DNA of 9,319 nt from Bacteroidales bacterium (GTDB lineage: Bacteria > Bacteroidota > Bacteroidia > Bacteroidales > UBA12077), in NCBI GenBank assembly GCA_030600865.1, contig JAUVUS010000064.1:1-9319 (forward strand). The letters run 5' to 3'. Below are positions 6,609 through 9,319 of this stretch, in pieces. Each line of letters starts with the position of its first letter. Position 1 is the stretch's first letter. The translations under genes and the position numbers were made by a program. The notes under the pieces were generated by a model. The model searched no databases. It was given only the letters and a program-made list of their open reading frames with translations, and was not told the origin of the DNA.

Positions 6609-6940
6609 TTTTTTAGATGTTTAATCGTTTTTTCTTTAATTGCAATTTTAAATATCGGATGCTTGCCTCTTAATCCATTTTCAAGCTCATCTTTTGAAAT
6701 AATCTGAGTATCAAGAAAAATATCATACTTCAAGTCAAAATCATAGCACAAATCATTGATTGTTCTTTTTGTTTTTCTATCATAATCATCTTTTAAAATG
6801 ATTAAAACATCATAATCAGAATCATTTTTAGCATTTCCTTTTATTTGAGAACCAAAAAGAACCACATCGGTTACACGATTTGATAAATGTGTATTCAAGT
6901 GTTGTTTTATTTCTTGAGCAAGTTTTTTTGAATTCATCAT
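6605..6940 (-). CDS. minimal nucleotidyltransferase (MNT/MntA-type), stand-alone
   Basis: The 111-residue protein is a single nucleotidyltransferase domain of the polymerase-beta superfamily. The signature G30-S31 ... S41-D42-Y-D44 (FGSQIKGNAKNDSDYDVLI) gives the phosphate loop and two metal-binding aspartates; D73 in KYDIFLD is the third. The catalytic set is therefore intact. In the known HEPN/MNT modules such a protein (MntA) transfers AMP groups to a HEPN toxin (HepT) and disarms it. No HEPN gene is adjacent: 71 bases upstream begins a palindrome and then mutA, and directly downstream, overlapping by ATGA, is a double-glycine peptide. Two ATGs in a row open the gene (6940 and 6937). A TATCTTTG box lies 14 bases upstream. 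It could be an orphaned antitoxin half, a regulator, or a peptide-modifying enzyme; the sequence does not decide. Confidence 0.85.
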   Translation of the reverse strand: MMNSKKLAQEIKQHLNTHLSNRVTDVVLFGSQIKGNAKNDSDYDVLIILKDDYDRKTKRTINDLCYDFDLKYDIFLDTQIISKDELENGLRGKHPIFKIAIKEKTIKHLKK

Positions 6941-6954
6941 GAAAATATTTATAT

Positions 6955-6962
6955 CAAAGATA
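6955..6962 (-). promoter_or_regulatory. Bacteroidota -7 box before nucleotidyltransferase/peptide operon
   Basis: On the minus strand TATCTTTG matches the Bacteroidota -7 consensus TAnnTTTG exactly and lies 14 bases before the first start codon. Where the -33 TTTG is expected there is only a T-run (TTTTT), so the match is one-sided. The implied leader is very short. Confidence 0.45.
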
Positions 6963-7022
6963 TTAAAGATTAAAATGATTTAAAAATATACACATTAAAT
7001 TAAAGCCTAAGAATGAATAATT

Positions 7023-7055
7023 AAACATCCGAAGTTTTCGAAACTTCGGATGTTT
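7023..7055. repeat. family A palindrome, copy 3
   Basis: AAACATCCGAAGTTT and AAACTTCGGATGTTT flank the centre TCG, giving 15 perfect pairs, almost identical to copy 1. It sits between two divergently transcribed genes, upstream of both the nucleotidyltransferase (-) and mutA (+). No gene visible in the window ends here, so a terminator role does not explain it. Confidence 0.85.
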
Positions 7056-7196
7056 TGTTTTCTTCTATTAACAGAAACTACTTTATCGAATTTGTTAATA
7101 TCTAAATATTAAATTCCCGATACTCAATACTAATTTTATATATTCTAAAGCATATCAATTTATGTTAAAAGTCATGATTTTTAATGTGAAATGGAC

Positions 7197-7204
7197 TAAT
7201 TTTG
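7197..7204 (+). promoter_or_regulatory. Bacteroidota -7 box before mutA
   Basis: TAATTTTG matches TAnnTTTG and lies 27 bases before the mutA start codon, leaving a leader of about 20 bases. No good TTTG is seen at -33, so it is supported by the -7 element and position only. Confidence 0.45.
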
Positions 7205-7231
7205 CACAAAATTAAATTTTAACAATTTGTT

Positions 7232-9148
7232 ATGGCAGACAAAATAAAACAAACAAAATTGTTCGAAGAATTTCCTCCCGTTTCTACTAAGGAGTGGGAA
7301 GATAAAATCTTAGCTGATTTAAAAGGTGCAGATTATGAAAAGAAGTTGGTTTGGAGAACCATCGAAGGTTTCAGCGTACAGCCATATTATCGTGCTGAGC
7401 ATCTTGAAAATCTGAAACATCTGAAATACCTTCCGGGAGAATTTCCTTACGTTCGTGGCAACAAAGCTAAAAGCAATAGTTGGTATGTTCGCCAGAATAT
7501 TGATGCTGTCGATACTGCTGAAGCGAATAAAAAAGCACTTGATATTCTAATGAAAGGTGTTGATTCCATAGGTTTTGACCTTACTTGTAAAGAAAAATTT
7601 TCAAACAGTGAGTTCGAAACATTATTAAATGATGTTCACCTTGAGAATATCGAACTAAATATACTTGGCGCTACTGCAGCTCATCCTTTTATTGATTTCT
7701 TAAATGCAAAAATCCAATCAGAAAATATCAATAAAAATGAAGTAAAAGGTTCTGTTGGATTCGATCCAATGGCTCATCTTTCTTTAAATGGTAATTTCTG
7801 TAAAGCTCAGGATGAAGTTTTTGAGACAGCAAAAGAATTAATCGAAAAAGCAAAAGATCTTTCTGATTTTAGAGTAATTGGAGTTAATGGTGAAATGTTC
7901 AATAATGCCGGAGCTACTATTGTTCAGGAATTAGCATTTGCTTTGGCAATGGGGAATCAGTATTTAAATCTTTTAACCGAAAAAGGATTAGATATTGAAA
8001 CTGTTGCTCAAAACATTAAATTTAATTTTGGTGTAAGCTCAAACTATTTCATTGAAATAGCAAAGTTCAGAGCAGCTCGTATGCTTTGGGCTAAAATTGT
8101 AGAAGCTTACAAGCCAGATAATTTGGAAGTAGCAAAAATGAATATTCATGCGGTTACATCTAAGTTTAATCAAACAATTTATGATCCTTATGTAAATATG
8201 TTACGTGGAACAACAGAATCGATGTCAGCAACTATTGCAGGTGTTGATTCATTAACTGTTACTCCTTTTAATAAAGCTTTCGAAGAATCGACTGTTTTTT
8301 CCGATCGTATTGCACGTAACACACAAACTATATTAAAAGAAGAATCATATTTGGATAAGATTGTCGATCCTGCCGGTGGTTCTTATTATATCGAGAATTT
8401 AACAAATTCAATTGCTGAATATGCATGGAAATTGTTCCGTGAAATTGAAGAAAAAGGCGGATATGTTGAAGCATTCAAGACTGGATTCATTCAGGAACAA
8501 GTAAACGAATCAGCAAATAAACGTAATTTGAATTTAGCCACTCGTCGTGATATTTTATTAGGAACAAACCAGTATCCTAATGCATTAGAAAAGGCTGATA
8601 CTAAAATTACTGCTGATGTTGTTACATCAAAATCAAACAAAAGAGTCGATGTTATTGCCGAACCGCTTAAACTATATCGTGGTGCTGAGCAAATGGAATT
8701 GTTGCGTTTAAAAACTGAAAAGGCAAAATTTGCCCGCCTGTCTGCCGACAAGGCAGGTCCGGCAGGCGGGGAAACACCAAAAGTTTTTTTATTAACTATT
8801 GGCGATTTAACTATGCGTAAAGCAAGAGCCGGTTTTGCATCAGGATTTTTTGCTTGTGCCGGTTTTGAAGTTATTGATAATCCTGGTTTTAACTCAGTTG
8901 ACGAAGGAGTAAATGCCGCTATGGAACAAAAAGCAAACATCGTTGTGATTTGTAGTTCCGATGATGAATATACGGAAGTTGCACCTGCTGTTCTTGAGAA
9001 ACTGGGCGATAAAGCAATCACTGTTGTTGCAGGTTATCCTAAAAGTATTGATGATTTAAAATCAAAAGGAATTAAGCATTTCATACATATGAAATCTAAT
9101 TTGATCGAGATACTTCAAGGATTTCAAAAAGAGTTGGGAATTGGATAA
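7232..9148 (+). CDS. mutA: methylmalonyl-CoA mutase small (beta) subunit
   Basis: The 638-residue protein is the non-catalytic partner of the MutA/MutB heterodimer that interconverts succinyl-CoA and methylmalonyl-CoA on the propionate pathway. The N-terminus has the family opening (FPPVSTKEWEDKILADLKGADY, truncated here to its first part), then a TIM-barrel region to about residue 480 with DPAGGSYYIE at 379-388. The C-terminal B12-like fold spans about 517-638 (KVFLLTIGDL onward). Where the large subunit binds cobalamin through D-x-H-x-x-G, this protein has D525-L-T527-M-R-K530, so it cannot hold the cofactor by histidine; this is normal for the small subunit. Residues 501-513 between the two domains are encoded by a GC-rich palindromic repeat and appear extra relative to the family. 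A four-helix-bundle gene, not mutB, follows directly; mutB is not in view. Confidence 0.93.
   Translation: MADKIKQTKLFEEFPPVSTKEWEDKILADLKGADYEKKLVWRTIEGFSVQPYYRAEHLENLKHLKYLPGEFPYVRGNKAKSNSWYVRQNIDAVDTAEANKKALDILMKGVDSIGFDLTCKEKFSNSEFETLLNDVHLENIELNILGATAAHPFIDFLNAKIQSENINKNEVKGSVGFDPMAHLSLNGNFCKAQDEVFETAKELIEKAKDLSDFRVIGVNGEMFNNAGATIVQELAFALAMGNQYLNLLTEKGLDIETVAQNIKFNFGVSSNYFIEIAKFRAARMLWAKIVEAYKPDNLEVAKMNIHAVTSKFNQTIYDPYVNMLRGTTESMSATIAGVDSLTVTPFNKAFEESTVFSDRIARNTQTILKEESYLDKIVDPAGGSYYIENLTNSIAEYAWKLFREIEEKGGYVEAFKTGFIQEQVNESANKRNLNLATRRDILLGTNQYPNALEKADTKITADVVTSKSNKRVDVIAEPLKLYRGAEQMELLRLKTEKAKFARLSADKAGPAGGETPKVFLLTIGDLTMRKARAGFASGFFACAGFEVIDNPGFNSVDEGVNAAMEQKANIVVICSSDDEYTEVAPAVLEKLGDKAITVVAGYPKSIDDLKSKGIKHFIHMKSNLIEILQGFQKELGIG
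8733..8770. repeat. family B GC-rich palindrome inside mutA, copy 1
   Basis: Outer arms CCCGCCTG and CAGGCGGG pair perfectly, and inner arms CTGCC (8742-8746) and GGCAG (8752-8756) form a second stem. By hand count 29 of 38 bases are G or C, in a gene of about 35% GC. It is in frame with mutA and encodes RLSADKAGPAGG, residues 502-513. Its inner part, GCCTGTCTGCCG then AGGCAGGT, is nearly the same as the copy at 9173. Confidence 0.85.
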
Positions 9149-9172
9149 GTAGATATGAGTAACAAGATATTA

Positions 9173-9194
9173 GCCTGCCTGCCGGTAGGCAGGT
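9173..9194. repeat. family B GC-rich palindrome, intergenic copy 2
   Basis: CCTGCCTGCC pairs with GGTAGGCAGG with a single G-T wobble and no loop. It lies 24 bases after the mutA stop, in an otherwise AT-rich gap, and 23 bases before the four-helix-bundle start. It matches the inner part of the mutA-internal element at about 19 of 22 positions. There is no T-run, so it is not a typical terminator. Confidence 0.85.
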
Positions 9195-9217
9195 ATCAAG
9201 ACTTAAATAAAAATCAC

Positions 9218-9319
9218 ATGCATAATTTTAAAGAGTTAATCGTTTGGCAGAAAGCAAGAAAACTGGTTAAGGAAATATATTTAATCCTAAAATCTTTTCC
9301 TGATGAAGAAAAGTATGGA
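9218..9319 (+). CDS. four-helix-bundle protein (23S rRNA intervening-sequence type), partial
   Basis: Only the first 34 codons are present; the window ends inside the gene. The peptide MHNFKELIVWQKARKLVKEI, followed by LKSFPDEEKYG, matches the start of the family often annotated as four-helix-bundle or S23 protein, first seen encoded in intervening sequences of 23S rRNA genes (typical form: F-x-x-L-x-V-W-Q-x-A, then F-P-x-E-E-x-(F/Y)-G). The molecular role of these proteins is not established; known structures form pentamers with a basic surface. Full length is usually about 115-130 residues. It lies where mutB would be expected, directly after a family B palindrome, which suggests it arrived as an inserted cassette. 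Confidence 0.85.
   Translation, partial: MHNFKELIVWQKARKLVKEIYLILKSFPDEEKYG

Noticed and set aside
8491..9021. 176-codon open frame on the minus strand
   Set aside because: It is antisense to the well-conserved C-terminal half of mutA and its translation (serine- and alanine-rich, no domain) shows no family pattern; it is a shadow of mutA codon use.
1..9319. tRNA, rRNA, riboswitch or CRISPR array
   Set aside because: Looked for cloverleaf ends, regularly spaced direct repeats and known leader motifs; the only repeats are the five palindromes listed, irregularly spaced.

Overview
The window looks like chromosomal DNA of a low-GC Bacteroidota, probably of the Bacteroidales/Marinilabiliales type. 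The reasons are AT-rich genes with no Shine-Dalgarno sequences, -7 boxes of the TAnnTTTG form, a lipoprotein signal followed by an acidic C-x-K-D-D surface-export motif, a separate mutA small subunit of methylmalonyl-CoA mutase, and a four-helix-bundle (23S rRNA intervening-sequence type) gene. This assignment comes from recognising the families, not from a search.

Layout. Bases 1-190 carry the 3' end of a tRNA-dihydrouridine synthase. Bases 304-4120 (+) hold a tight four-gene signalling unit: a single-domain CheY-like receiver, a CheC-like phosphatase with both active-site motifs, a soluble PAS histidine kinase and a membrane histidine kinase. No CheA, CheW or methyl-accepting protein is present, so this looks like a phosphorelay that borrowed chemotaxis parts. 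Bases 4266-5504 (+) encode a serpin lipoprotein, probably surface-exposed. Bases 5505-5822 hold no intact gene, only a palindromic repeat and a broken IS5-type transposase N-terminus.

Bases 5823-6940 (-) form a very AT-rich accessory operon. Read in its own direction it has a promoter, a stand-alone minimal nucleotidyltransferase, a 56-residue double-glycine leader peptide whose start codon overlaps the nucleotidyltransferase stop (ATGA), a second 45-residue double-glycine peptide, a stem-loop terminator or attenuator, and a four-helix membrane protein. This resembles a two-peptide bacteriocin or secreted-signal locus with a candidate immunity protein, but no exporter is in view. It is the most likely place for an undescribed system. 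Bases 7232-9148 (+) encode MutA, followed by the start of a four-helix-bundle gene cut by the window edge.

Two repeat families cut across these units. Family A is an AT-flanked palindrome with core CATCCGAAG/CTTCGGATG, present three times (4138, 5525, 7023). Copies 2 and 3 bracket the IS remnant and peptide operon. Family B is a GC-rich palindrome with core GCCTGYCTGCCG/AGGCAGG, present twice. One copy lies in frame inside mutA, where it encodes an extra interdomain linker; the other lies just after mutA, before the four-helix-bundle gene.
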